Assembly (NCBI GenBank): GCA_022605405.1
Contig: JABYQQ010000018.1
Span: 496,001-560,000 of the forward strand
Reading direction: 5' to 3'
DNA from: Earliella scabrosa
Lineage: Eukaryota > Basidiomycota > Agaricomycetes > Polyporales > Polyporaceae
Length of the DNA: 64,000 nt
Positions 12,822-24,515 of the stretch are shown piece after piece. The notes under the pieces are model-generated. The model worked only from the letters and a program-made list of their open reading frames with translations, was not told the DNA's origin and searched no databases. The position numbers and the translations under genes were made by a program. Positions within the stretch are counted from its first letter, which is position 1; the number at the start of each line of letters is the position of its first letter.

Positions 12822-14158
12822 AGTTGCATGACTCATATGGCGCATACATCATCCAGCCGCCTTCGCATCGAAACAACGGTGGACGGCGACGCGAACACAG
12901 CGTGAGGCGACGGATGGGTTGATGGGGCTTTACAATGCGGTGAGACCCCACATATGCTACCTCCGCATTGATGCGCTATTCAATGAATAAACAAGTGCGC
13001 ACGTCTCCTTGTCGAACAGTATATGTCCACTAGATAAGATGCAACATCCAGTGGTCTAACGTCGAGGCACACTCGGTGAGCTCAATTGAGGTAACTTATC
13101 GTATGGTAGTATTACTCTTTAGATAGCGGATCGCACTTGAACATGATCTTCGGCTTAAGATGGGAACGGGGAGGATACCCTCCCCCTGGATTCACCTCAT
13201 CGACCTGCTGCAGACAAGGAGGAAGAGGAGAGCGCCATCGAGGATCCGCAGCGAGCTCAAGTCTGCGTTAATCATCCCGTCCAAGCGGGGCGGAAGGGAA
13301 AATGCAGCCACATCTGGTGCGCGCGAGTGGGAGGGAATTGAACGTACAGTTTAGCGGCTCCCAGCGGTGTAGCGGGTCGCATATCCCAGCTCGTGCATTG
13401 CTTCTTGTCAGTGTCAGCACCGTAGCCTTCTCTCCTCTTTCTGATGCCCCGCCTCTCCCTGCAGCTCTGTTCGGCGACTCACTACACCCCTTCTATACCG
13501 CTTCATGCGTGTCAAGAGATTCTGACAGACGCGTGAGAATGAGCACATGGAGGTAAGCATGGATACAACCTTGAATGTGCCTGCGCGCGATGGGTGGAAT
13601 CATGCTAACTCGTCGCAGCGCGCTCAGGCTTTGCGATGGCCTTCCTCCGTCGGTTTCCCTCCTGTAATCTCCCGGCGAGCACTGGCTCAGAACCGGAGTG
13701 GACCAGCTGTCAGGAGGCAAACACATGTCCTGCACGTCAAAATGTGTGGGTCGTCTGCCATCTCAGTCTTTGTCTCATCTCCCCCTCTCCGCCGGACCCT
13801 GCTCGCCGCCGACTCGCTAAGTCATGGATCAATAGCTCATGATGTGTTCTTTGACAACAATCAGTTCGAGCATACCCATCCGGAACGCGATCGTCCTACG
13901 ATGAGAATTCTTGGAATAGGACACAAACAGCTCCACCAATCTCAGCTCCCTTGTCGACCGCGGACGGCGTCCATCGGTCCACGGCTGGGGCGGAAGCAAG
14001 GTGAGTCCTGGCCACACCGCCTCAAGGCTCACAGTACTCCAGACTCATAGCTTTGCGATCAGTTATACCTATGTACTATCTCTGATACCGACGTACGAGT
14101 CTCGTTTCCCAATATCGGCGCAGTCCCTGATTACTAGGAAAGTGGTCACATGATTGCC

Positions 14159-14166
14159 ATATATAG
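14159..14166 (+). promoter_or_regulatory. TATA-like element
   Basis: ATATATAG, 144 bp upstream of the ATG at 14310 in an otherwise GC-rich region. Plausible TATA box for that gene, with a pyrimidine-rich leader following it. Confidence 0.45.
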
Positions 14167-14250
14167 CAATCCGGCCACAACCTTTCGGCTATCGGCGTCT
14201 CTTGATGCACTTACACGCTGTCCTCGTCTCGTCACTCTCCTCTCTCTCTC

Positions 14251-14275
14251 GTCGCTCTCGTCGCTCTCGTCGCTC
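14251..14275. repeat. GTCGCTCTC minisatellite in the 5' leader
   Basis: A 9-bp unit GTCGCTCTC repeated 2.8 times, following a (TC)n run, in the presumed 5' untranslated leader of the gene at 14310. Confidence 0.85.
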
Positions 14276-14309
14276 ATCCTCTTACCCCGCTGCACTCTAT
14301 ATCCCTACC

Positions 14310-15215
14310 ATGTCTTCCATCCGCTCGCACTCGCACTCCAAGGTGAGACAAACCGGTTTCGGCTTAGCGGTTCGTGCTGACTAGGCTCTAGGCCTCCCGC
14401 ATCGGCCACCAGCCCTACGGCAAGGCCAAGAGGCTCAGAACACGCAAGAACGAAACCCAGCATTCGCCCTCTACTCCGTCACCCTCCATTCTGTCCTCGC
14501 CACGCAACTTTCTTCCACAACGCACCGTACGCGAGGCCACGCTATCCGCTATTCGCAAGAAATTCCCAACCTTCGTCCCACGAAACGACTTCGACATCCT
14601 CGCCTTGTCGGATGGCAGATACAATGGCCCCGCGGCAGATCTCTACACATGGTTAGATGGCGAACTCGCGATACTAGTCGAGGCTATGGGTGAAGTGGAG
14701 AGCGCGATTGCGGGAGCCGAGGCAATCTTGGGTGTCCGAGAGAATATCACTGGCGTATGTCCTCGACTGCATGTCTCCATGACGACGTCTAACCTGTTCG
14801 CGTGTAGGCCAAACCATTGCCAGATACCCCTCATGTCTTCGTCCGACCGATCCCTCATTCCTCCTACTCCCTTCGCCTCTTCCCAGGCTCGGTCTCATTG
14901 AAGGAATTCTGCATGGACTTCGTACACACCAAGACGGGACAACCGGTCAACTCTCCTTTTGCATTCGAACTCTGGACGACATCCGACCGGTCGAATTGCC
15001 AACCGGCCGTCCGTCTCGTGTCCTTAGAGAGACTTTGGGGTCATGCTCAGACGAGCATTGCTCCTGGTGAGGAGAAGTTCGTGTTGCGGGAGGGAACCAC
15101 CTGCACTCTTCGGCGTCCGGGATGCAGGGACCTGCGTTTCACCGTTCCTGTGCGCGCCCCGGTCCTCGACTCGTCTGATGCGGACGAACTAGATTTCCCT
15201 TCAGTACTCTATTGA
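14310..15215 (+). CDS. Hypothetical protein, 267 residues, three exons
   Basis: Exons 14310-14342, 14392-14754 and 14808-15215. Both introns (49 and 53 bp) are phase 0 with GTGAGA..CTCTAG and GTATGT..GTGTAG ends. The start is the first ATG after the pyrimidine-rich leader. The N-terminus is basic and Ser/Pro-rich (about residues 1-55), followed by a helical acidic segment (about 75-130) and a C-terminal half containing FVRPIPHSSYSLRLFPGS and ending DELDFPSVLY. I do not recognise the family. There is no signal peptide or membrane segment. Splice consistency over 801 coding bases makes a real gene likely. It lies alone between transposable elements and may be lineage-restricted. Confidence 0.65.
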
Positions 15216-16441
15216 TGGACGTCATGTGTTATTCTCATCGCTGTACTATTATGTAGCTACAGGCCCCATCTCGGCGAGCTTATCGGATGTGAACCTCGTC
15301 CGTCTTTGCCTGTCAGTATGGTTTGCATGGACGGTCCGCAGGCCCTCATGCCGTTTGGCGTGACCTCTCCCAGGTAACGTCGCTGCTGACAGCTGTGCAT
15401 CTGTAGTGGGCTCCATCTCGGGCAATAACACTGCACAATTCTCTATCAAACACTACATACTACACGACAGACATCTACCACGACGACGAGCGAATACTTG
15501 ATGTCCTCCCACGAACATGCTACGAATGAGGGCACCCAGGCGAGGAACAGCAGATAGTCAGATTATCGTTGGCGGACGGAACGCATACCAGACGTACCAG
15601 AGAGCTGATGAAGCTCAGTTACCCCGTGGGCCCGCAAGAGGTACAACAGGGCGCCGCTGAATGAACATTCCATTGAGAATGTAATGTTGCATGGGTCCCA
15701 CCAGCCAAAGGGTGCCCTCAAAGAATGCGATGGCGTGGTGGTTGTGTGCGACGTGATCGGAAGGCCACAACTGAACATGCTGACCACCGAGGTCGTCCGA
15801 CCGCCCCCAGGTATAGCTACGCGCAGCAAAATGTGAGCTGACTCCGCATGGTGCCATAGATACGACGTACCGAAGCCATCGGGATGGATAGCCCGGCCTT
15901 TCAAAGCCGTCCGGAACATCAGCTGGCTGCAGTACCCATGGCATGTTACGAACAGGTGGGAGCTACTGTGTGCTGTCAATGGCTGTGAGCGACGACCCAG
16001 AGATGACGACCAGAGCAACTCATTACCAGGCGTACAGGAAGAGCAAATGTGGCCACGCGAGGGGATGAGCGAGTCCGATCAGAACTTGTTCCGGGGAATT
16101 GGGGAACCTCTCATGCGATGTAAGGGCATCATATAGTACAGCAGAGTATTAAAACCGGCTTTCGCAGCCTGTTATGTCTGACCAACAACGAATGCATGAA
16201 TACCGTTGGCCTTTGTTCGGTCCCGGTCGTCAGTGCTTCGGCGAACAGTGCTCTATAAAGCGACGGTGCGATTGCTGAGGCGTCTGTCTTTGAATAATCA
16301 ACACGTGGGGACTAGGCCAAACCAACGATTAGACGACAAACGAGGACACTAGCGTTGCCTACTGCTAGAACGCCATTACTCACCACAGTAATCCATCTTT
16401 TACAGTCTTACAGAGCGGCTATCCCATAATGACGATTGCTC
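15216..16441. other. Intergenic, no supportable gene
   Basis: A minus-strand open stretch at 15615-15944 (109 codons) has a protein-like composition but no family motif and no joinable exons. Nothing else recognisable. Confidence 0.4.
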
Positions 16442-16442
16442 A

Positions 16443-16979
16443 TGTTGGGCTGCCACGACTCACGAGAAGAGAAATTCACGTGTCCTTCGCTTGTCTGTGC
16501 GAGTGAATTCCGTTTCGTGCCAGGCATTGACCGCTCGCGATCTCATTGTCAGAGCTCAAGAAGGCATACTAGCTAGTTGTTCTTTCAAGAGGAGGTTCAA
16601 GTTGATGGCCGTTTCGTACTAGACGCCGCATGCCCGGCATTCAGCGGCAAGGCGTCTACCTAGTACTACCTAGTAGTAGCGTTGCTAGCGCTCACTCTGG
16701 CACGTACTTTCCCCCCTCGTTCCGATAGGGACAGGCTACAGCGCGAGATTTGGAGGGCGGGCCAGTGTACCGTGATTCGCGGACATTGTGCGAGGCGAAT
16801 GCACTTGTGATAGTACTTGCAGGTTTGGTTCGTATCATCGTCGATGTACAGATACGGACTCAGACTGGCAAGTCGATACCGACGCCGTCGCGAATCGTCC
16901 CTAATATCCAGCATAGATTCACCTGAGTTTCGGTCACGCTGATTTGCGTGTCACAGTCCATATGTTGTGCAGCCCAACA
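16443..16979. mobile_element. Probable solo LTR (Copia-type ends), 537 bp
   Basis: Begins TGTTGGGCTGC and ends GCAGCCCAACA, perfect inverted termini of the TG..CA form seen in Ty1/copia LTRs. With one more base each side the match is 12 of 12. No internal coding sequence. Flanking pentamers are TGCTC and TGTTC (4 of 5) if the 12-bp ends are used, so a clean target duplication is not proven. A non-autonomous DNA element with 12-bp ends is the alternative. Confidence 0.5.
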
Positions 16980-17011
16980 TTGTTCGAATAATGTCATAAT
17001 ATGAGGATAGC

Positions 17012-17450
17012 AGACTAAATGTTGCTACGATGCTGCGGGCGCTTATCATGCTGACCACATTCGTTAGTATATTCTCATGTCATCGAGGTGTCGCTGCTTG
17101 GAATATGGTGCAGACATTCTTGGTGTTGTGTAAATGTTGCATCTCTATACTATGCTGCCCTCAATTGAAATGGTGCTGAGTGGAAACATGCGATGGGCAT
17201 GCTGTCTGCATTTAGAATATTCAAGTTAATATCATCCATAACGTTGCCCCACTACTCTCCGGCTGTTGACGGCCACAATATTGCTAGCTCATGATGTATA
17301 CGGCTCCCATGTTATTCGCAGGCAACATGGGTGTATGTTACAGATTGTCCTACACATGCTTCATCTGCCACCATGCCTACAACATTTATAAAATTCACCG
17401 AGATATTGTCAATATAGCGCTCACAACATCTTGCAAATAACATTTAGTCT
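17012..17450. repeat. Terminal inverted repeat structure (MITE-like relic)
   Basis: AGACTAAATGTT at 17012-17023 is inverted exactly at 17439-17450, and similarity continues inward for about 40 more bases with mismatches. The interior is AT-rich and non-coding. No clear target duplication. It directly follows the LTR-like element, so this is a nested or clustered repeat zone. Confidence 0.5.
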
Positions 17451-17886
17451 TACATCATACTGATATCAAAATGTTAGCTAGGGCATCATCGAAACTTGTC
17501 CTCGGTGGCTCCTTGGAGCCTCCTCCAACCCTCAAGCTTCAAGTTCGACCCTTCGTCTTCGCCGGAGTCTATCAACAGCAGGCAGCTCAGACTTGCTGGG
17601 CCGCTTTGATACGCCAACTTGGAGCGCGAAGCCCGAGACGCGAGATCCGGAACAGGCGAAGGCGCGGACGCTGAGGGACGAACGTTACGAGTCCAGGCGC
17701 GAACTACACAGTACTCCTAGCAGGGCTACACAGCAGTACTTGGACCTCCGCAACCTCAGCTGGGGTTATATTGTCGATATCATGAGCTATAGATACAATC
17801 ATGCATGGTCGCAAACGCAAACATTCGTTCATCCGGTGTCGTCGTCGCCTTCGTAATTCGTGTCACGGTCGCACCGACACCGACAT
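17451..17886. other. Intergenic 3' flank of the MFS gene
   Basis: One open frame at 17471-17674 (+, 67 codons) starts with a mildly hydrophobic stretch but has no motif or upstream promoter signal. Not called as a gene. Confidence 0.4.
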
Positions 17887-20226
17887 CTAGGTCATGAATA
17901 CCCAGCGCGGGTCGTCGTCGCCGACCTCGCCCGTCTGCGCCTCCTTCTCCCGCTTCTCGTCCTCGCCCATCGCGCGCAACCGCTCCGCGTTGCGCCGGTT
18001 GAGGCGCGCCAGCCGCGTGCGGAGCAGGAACGCCGCTAGGAACGAAAGGAAGAGACACCCTGCCGCGATCGCGTGGCCCTTCTGGAAGTTGTCCTCGGCG
18101 TCGAAATACACCTGCGGCGACGCGCTACATGTGCCAGCACCATCAGCTCCCAAAGTCCACAAAATGATGGGTGAGGGGGTCGGAAAGAGGAAGGAGAAAG
18201 CAGGGATGACACGTACATGGACACGCAGTTCGAGATCGAGACGATGAACGCGGTGCCGACGCCGCGCTTCGACGTCGGCGAGAACACATTCGCGGCCCAA
18301 CTCATCACGAGCGGGAACAAGCTGTAATTCCCGCCCACTACGAGGAAGAGCGCAAAGTACCGCCCGCCGATGAGCTGCGAGGTGTTCCCTCCGCGCGCGA
18401 TCGCAGCGAGGACGATGTAGCCGATGCACGAGATCGCGGTGGAGAGCATGATGTGGTACCCGCGGTCCTTGGTGCGGTCGCTGTGCCACGCCTGGAAGAA
18501 GACCATGAGCCAGCCGACGGCGTACGGCGCGACGGTCAGGCCTTGGGACGCGATCGGGCTGAAGCCGAGTGCTCTGATAAGCTGTGAACACGTGTTATTA
18601 TGGGTGGACCATTGTAAAAGGGCACGAGCGACGCACAGTGGGCAGGAAGTACGAGATGGTCGCGACGCCGACGTTGACTGATCAAAGTAGCAAATCAGTT
18701 GATAACTTACTTGCATGTAGACCTGAAGCGGCGCACTCACAGCTCGCGTACACAGTCATGAGTGCCCACGCATGGACGTCATTCACGATGGCCTTGAAGC
18801 CTTGCCAGCCTGACATACCTCCATGCGACTGAGGACGGTGCGAGCGGTTCACGCGTGCTTGCGCGATCGCCTTCTCGCGTGGGGTGAGAAAGGACGCGGT
18901 GAAGGGGAAGGACGGGAGCAGGAGGAGGATCGCGAACGCCATGATCAGCGTCGGGATCCCTTCAATCTGTCGCGCGCACAGAGTGTCAGCATAATGAAGA
19001 CAGGTTCGGATGAGAGCAGGAGTGCTGAGCGGTGACCTACGAGGAAGAGGAATTGCCACCCTTCTAATTGATCCGTGTGCGCACGAACGAGACCGAACGC
19101 GAGCAGACCCCCGATTGCGCCGGGAAGAGTGCCTGTCATGCACAAGCTGGGTACGGTTGTGAGGATGAGAATGCATCATTTAAGGAGTGAACAGACCTGA
19201 TACGTAGAGCAAGCTCCGACCTGCACGGCAGTCAATACCCGCTACGGACAGGCTGGTAGGCGACGCACCTTTTGTACCAGAACGACAGGTAGTAAATCAT
19301 GCCCGCATAGTATCCGGCCTCTCCGATGCCCAGCAACACGCTAGCCGCAAGAATAAGCTCGTGAGAACCAACCCTGTGTGTGCACAGTGGAAGGGCACAT
19401 ACCGCAAGACGAGGAGAGCAGCGTAGCCCTTGGCGTAGGTGAAGGAGATGGACGCGATACCCCAGAAAAGCAACGACAGGAAGAAGCTGGAAAGTGTGTG
19501 CTTAATGCGGACGATGTAGGCAAAACAGGATCATATACGTACAAGCGGTTTGCCCCAATATACCGTTGGAGGACGTTGGCAGGCATCTCAAGGAGGCAGT
19601 AGCCGACGTAGAAGATGCTGAGTGCAAGCGTCCATTTGTTGTTGCTCGTGATGCCGTAGTTGACATTGAAAGCCTCGATGACGTGCGCGTTTCCACTGCA
19701 CATGGGAGATGAGACACTGGCCAGGGTAGTTGTAAAACTGTGCTCACATGTTCGTACGGTCTATGAGCGATTCGTCGCGGTGAGGATACGCGCATTCTGG
19801 CAAGGAGAGGTGAACGTACCAAATTGATTGACTAGAGAAGTTCAAGTTCGTGAGAGATCTGCTAACGTGCAGATAGGAGAACGGCGAACGCACAGATGTA
19901 ACTCGTGACGACCAGGGATAGAACCCGATAGTCTATCTTGCGCCGTACGGCTTTCTACGGAGTGCGTGAGCCAAGTTCGGACGCACACAGTAAAACCGGG
20001 AACCCACCTCCTCTTCTTCGGTGAACTCTACGCAGTCAGCGTCCTGATTAACGGCTTCGGCGAGGGTGCCATCCGGCGGGGAGAAGAAGTGCCTTCGAAC
20101 CGGTTTATCGCCGACGCGGGACTGGTGGTAAGTCCCATCCGCAAACGCAGAGTCCTTCACGACTGGTCCCTCCTCGAGCTTCTCAGACTCGACGCGTTCG
20201 TGCGTCGGTGCAAGGGGGTCGGACAT
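17887..20226 (-). CDS. MFS transporter, DAL5/TNA1-like anion:cation symporter
   Basis: Plasma-membrane carrier of the fungal allantoate/nicotinate permease family; substrate not deducible. Thirteen exons: 20226-20008, 19954-19894, 19831-19820, 19760-19748, 19695-19543, 19486-19403, 19340-19269, 19220-19197, 19146-19041, 18966-18741, 18677-18637, 18581-18217, 18124-17887; phases close over 538 codons (537 residues). An acidic cytosolic N-terminus is followed by the family block NQFDRTNIGNAHVIEAF, which exists only when microexons of 12 and 13 nt are joined, then YYLSFWYKK-like and GWQFLFLIEG segments and about twelve hydrophobic helices. The C-terminal tail is charged. A TATA box lies 95 bp upstream. 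Divergent from the NDH-2 gene across 809 bp. Family call is firm. Confidence 0.9.
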
Positions 20227-20320
20227 GGCGACGGTGGAGCTGTGGGAGGAGAGGCTCGGGGGACGTGGGGTCGTGGTAGCCGGAGAAGACCCTCGACGGA
20301 GAGTGACGGGCACCCGACGC

Positions 20321-20330
20321 GGTTTATATA
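20321..20330 (-). promoter_or_regulatory. TATA box of the MFS gene
   Basis: On the minus strand the sequence reads CCTATATAAACC, about 95-105 bp upstream of the ATG at 20226. Confidence 0.55.
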
Positions 20331-21035
20331 GGACAGCGTCCGAAGAGTGCGTCGGACAGAACTCTCGGGTATCGGGACATGTTCGTCGAAGAATGGCGTG
20401 GGTTCGTAAGTCGCTGATGCGAGAGGTCAAGTGCGGTTCCTGCCAGAGTCAGTAGACGCGGTCATGGGGCAGGCAGGCGGCGCGCCGATAGGGTTAGGCG
20501 GGGAAGATGCCTTATCTAGCGTGCGGGGGTGGTACAAACCATCGCGCGCGTCGCGTGCCAAGCCAACGAATAGCGCATGAACTCGATGAAGACTAGAGAT
20601 AGTGGGCGGGAGAACCAAACCGGCGTACGGTAGTTGGTAAGACGGCGCTGGGATGGTGCGCGATGTGACCGTGCGCGATCGAGATTGACGCGTCTGTGGC
20701 TGCGCAGGTACGCGGGCGGGCCGAGCTTTCCGCCGCGTCCGCTCTCTTGCTCGAACCACGACTCGGGGTGGACGAGCGCGGGCACGGTGGGACGAGGTGC
20801 ACAACGGCCATCGTGCGGGTGAGTCAAGCTCAAGGCGAGAACGCTGGCGCAAGACAAGGCGCGGATCTGGCGTCAAGAGGTACGACTCAGCGATGACGTC
20901 CTATTCTCTCCGTCTCCTCCTTCCGACCTCCTCCGGCTGTGACCGAGACTTATATCTGCGACACTGCCGTGCCATGCTCTTGCATTTCGCTCTCGACCGC
21001 TCTGGCTGGAGCACATCTCGCTCTAGACACTCGCC

Positions 21036-24000
21036 ATGGCCACGCTTACCCTCCGCTGCCACCGTTCACACCAGCATCCAGCCGCGCTCGCCCAACGCGG
21101 TGCTCGCACATTCTTCGCCTCGGCTGCAAGAGGGAAACAGCGTCTCGTCATCCTGGGCTCTGGTTGGGGGGGCTATGAGGTCCTGCGCGCGGTTGACAAG
21201 AAACGCTGGAGTGAGTTCTTTCAGCTTGAATTCACTTTCAGCCTTCTGCCCGGCATCCCCATCATCATATTCGAAAGGCTCAATTGAAAGAACGCCGCTC
21301 GTAACGGCTCTGCGCGCATACTTACTCATCGTCCTTTTCGCTAGACGTGATCGTGGTCTCCCCAAACAATTATTTCAACTTCACGCCTCTTCTGGCCAGT
21401 TGTTCCGTAGGCACTCTCGAGTTCCGCGCTGCAATCGAACCTGTACGAAGATACACCCCCGCTGTGGTAAGCCTCCTCCGTAAGGTTTCCTGTCTTCACC
21501 GCTCGTTTACAGACACTTCTTTGCAGAGGGCATACACGGCATGGTGCGACAGAATTGGTGGGTCCGCGAATAGCCCGTAAACCGCGAGCGAATACCATAC
21601 CTACTGATGTCAAACGTAGATTTTGGCCACAAAAAGCTTCTGTGTGTACGTTTCCGTCCCTCGGGTTCAATGGAGTGCCTCCGGTTTCACCCCGCACGAC
21701 GTGCCCGCAGACACCCGCCACGGCCCCTGCCAAGTTCCCTCGTCCCGACTCAACCTCGGCGACCACAGATGTCAACAACACCGCCACCCCGGTCCCCAAC
21801 TCGGACAAATTCGAACTCCCCTACGACAAGCTCGTCATCGCCGTCGGCGCGTACAATCAAAGTGAGCCAAGCCCAGCCGGGACCTATGCCCTCCTTGGGC
21901 GAGATGTTGACCGCTTGGCGCCCAGCGTTCAACGTTCCCGGAGTCAAGGAGCACGCGCACTTTCTCAAAGACATCGGCGACGCGCGCAAGATCCGCGCGC
22001 GCGTCCTTGAATGTAAGCACGCCCTTCACTGGCACTCCGGAGCTGAGCGCGACCGCTGACTCGCCCACGCTTGCGCCCTAGGCTTCGAGCAAGCGAACCA
22101 GCCGACGATCACCGACGCGGACCGGCGGAAGCTTCTCAACTTCTGCATCGTCGGCGGCGGACCGACGGGCGTCGAGTTTGCCGCGGAGCTGCACGACCTG
22201 CTCCACACGGACATGGCGCGCCACTACCCGTCGCTCGCGGCCATGGCGCGCATCAACCTGTACGATGTCGCGCCGAGCATCCTGGGAGGGTTCGACGCTG
22301 GCTTGCAAGAGTGCGTGCTTATGACCGTGGGGATTAACTTCCGCTGACCTTCGGCGGCAGGTACGCGGTGAACAAGTTCAAGCGTGAAGGGATCAGGCTT
22401 TTGACGCAGCACCATGTCGAGCGCGTGGAGGCGGTAAGCCGTCTTTCCTTTTGATATTCATTCATCTGGCCCCTAGACTTGATCATGGGGTGGGGTTTAC
22501 CCGGTGTGTGAACGGAGCCGTCCATCTGGGAATCGTGAATCTCAGTATGTCGATCCTCACATGGCCAGGTTGCCACCGCCAGGGATCCTACCAGATCGGC
22601 GTTACTTCTTTCTACTTCGCTTCACGATTGTCGGTGGCGATAGATCTAGCTGACGTCGAGTGTGTCATCATCTAGGGCCGTATGTTCGTGACGGAGGAGG
22701 GAGAAGGTACGGCTCCTCGCATGGCCCATCGGCCACCGCTCGTGTTCCCGTATGACAGAGACAGCTGACCATGATCTCTCCCATATGGCGCGCATACATT
22801 TACAGTGCATTTCGGCCTCCTTGTATGGAGCACAGGCCTCGCGCCCAACCCGCTCATCGAGTCGATCACGGAAGTCAAGAAGGACGAGCGCACCAAGCGG
22901 TGAGTCCCCTTCTGTCTAGGTCTGTGATTGGAAATACTGTACGCTCTGCGACCACTCGCAGCCCCGCGCCCTCTCTCCACCCGTGGCGCCGCACGTTCTC
23001 GCTTCTGTATGCCCCGCACTACGTCTTGCCCCGCACTAGAAGGAGGCTTGCGTACGCGCGGTATGCATGCGCGCGCGTGTCTACCATGCGCATCCTCTTG
23101 GCTTCCAATCCTCATTGGATGTACTAGTGTCCAGACGTCCATGTGTCGCACCGCCCCTACACCCCAAACGTCGCTTGACGCTCACCTGGCAACTACCCTT
23201 CGCGTCCTCCACATCTCCACATCCCGCTCCTCCATTCCTCGGGCTCGGACCCGGTCCGGCCCCGCGCACTGGCAGTTGGAGGGCTCGGTGCTACCATGCC
23301 TAGAGCATACGTTTACGCCGCGCCCTCTACGTAACCCTCTCATCTCCGAGTCGCATCCCATCATCCAGGCTTCCCGATCGTCCACTATTCTGATCGTCTA
23401 GCGCTGTTGTTTGAGTTCGCGCTGACGCTGACCCGCAGGAGCCTGCTCGTGAACGAGCACTTGAACGTCATACGCAGCACGGGCGCGGTTGACCCGGACG
23501 TCTTTGCGCTCGGGGACGCGGCCGCGATTGAGCACGACCCACTGCCCGCGACGGCGCAGGTCGCGAACCAGCAGGCCAAGTACGTCACCAAGAAGCTCAA
23601 CCGCCTCATCCGGGGGCGCTCGCCCCTCTCCGCCTTGTTCCCCTCTGGCAAGAGTGGCTCGGGGGATGCGTCGGAGGCAAAGGGATTCAAGTTCCAAAAC
23701 GCGGGCAGCCTGGCGTACGTCGGCGACTGGAACGCGGTCTTTGACCGGACGAAGGCGGCGCGGGGCCCGAAGGGGAAAGAGACGGGCAGGCTCGCGTGGC
23801 TGCTGTGGCGCTCGGCGTACTTCACGAAGACGCTGAGCGTGCGGAACAAGATCCTTGTCCCCATGTACTGGTGCGTGCGTTTTCTCTCTCTTTTTGCACA
23901 GTCGCGGTATCGTGCGTTGCAGTTGCACGATCGGTGCTGGCTGGCTGTGGATTGCTGCGTGTTGAAGGCTGGATATTCGGATATCCAAGGATTGCGTTGT

Positions 24001-24515
24001 GGTGCCCCGACCACCATCCTCTCTCAACATGAGTGTGGGTCCAATGTGGTCCCTGGATATCCAATGCGCCTGCGCATATCCAACAAGCGTAGTGACACGG
24101 ACTGCGTATATTGTACGTATGTGCATTCCGGCGGCGCGGACCCGATGTATCGCGATATCGGGCTGCAGTGTCACCGTGTGCATACGGTTCGTATGCGGCG
24201 GGGTAGCGGGGTGCCCAACGGGTCCGAGCCCATGTATCCTCTGTTCAGAGCGCAGCCTGGGCGCATGGCTGCCACCTCCGATGCACTCGGGGCTCTGTTA
24301 CGCCCCCGCCCCGCCACACAACGTTTTTGTGGTTTGATCTGCGTGGTGGTCTGGCATGGGACGGAGATCGTTCGTCGTGTCGCACGGAGAAGCTGTGTGC
24401 TCTTGGGATTCATACTTGCAAGCATTCCGGAAAGTGGCGCTTTCGCTGATCGGCGTGTTGCCTTCCCCACAGGTTCCTCAACTGGATCTTTGGGCGGGAT
24501 CTCAGCCGGTTCTGA
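21036..24515 (+). CDS. Alternative NADH:ubiquinone oxidoreductase (NDH-2), mitochondrial
   Basis: Single-subunit flavoenzyme passing electrons from NADH to ubiquinone without proton pumping. Exons: 21036-21210, 21345-21466, 21527-21557, 21620-21645, 21711-21861, 21926-22012, 22082-22310, 22361-22433, 22676-22706, 22806-22899, 23439-23870, 24473-24515 (497 residues). The first 35 residues are basic and serine-rich, a typical mitochondrial presequence. FAD site [10 protein letters not shown] (about 37-46), AWCDRIDFGHKKL, then the NADH site [15 protein letters not shown]. The second FAD motif is VFALGDAA with the quinone-site [11 protein letters not shown]. It ends [11 protein letters not shown], the usual amphipathic membrane anchor. 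No EF-hand. Facing of the inner membrane (internal or external) is not decided. The tenth and eleventh introns are 539 and 602 bp, unlike the rest. Confidence 0.93.

Larger units (their letters stand above)
12822..14309. other. Intergenic, no supportable gene
   Basis: Several open stretches on both strands, the longest at 13547-14050 (+), without recognisable domains or convincing splice structure. The last 160 bp hold the promoter of the 14310 gene. Confidence 0.4.
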
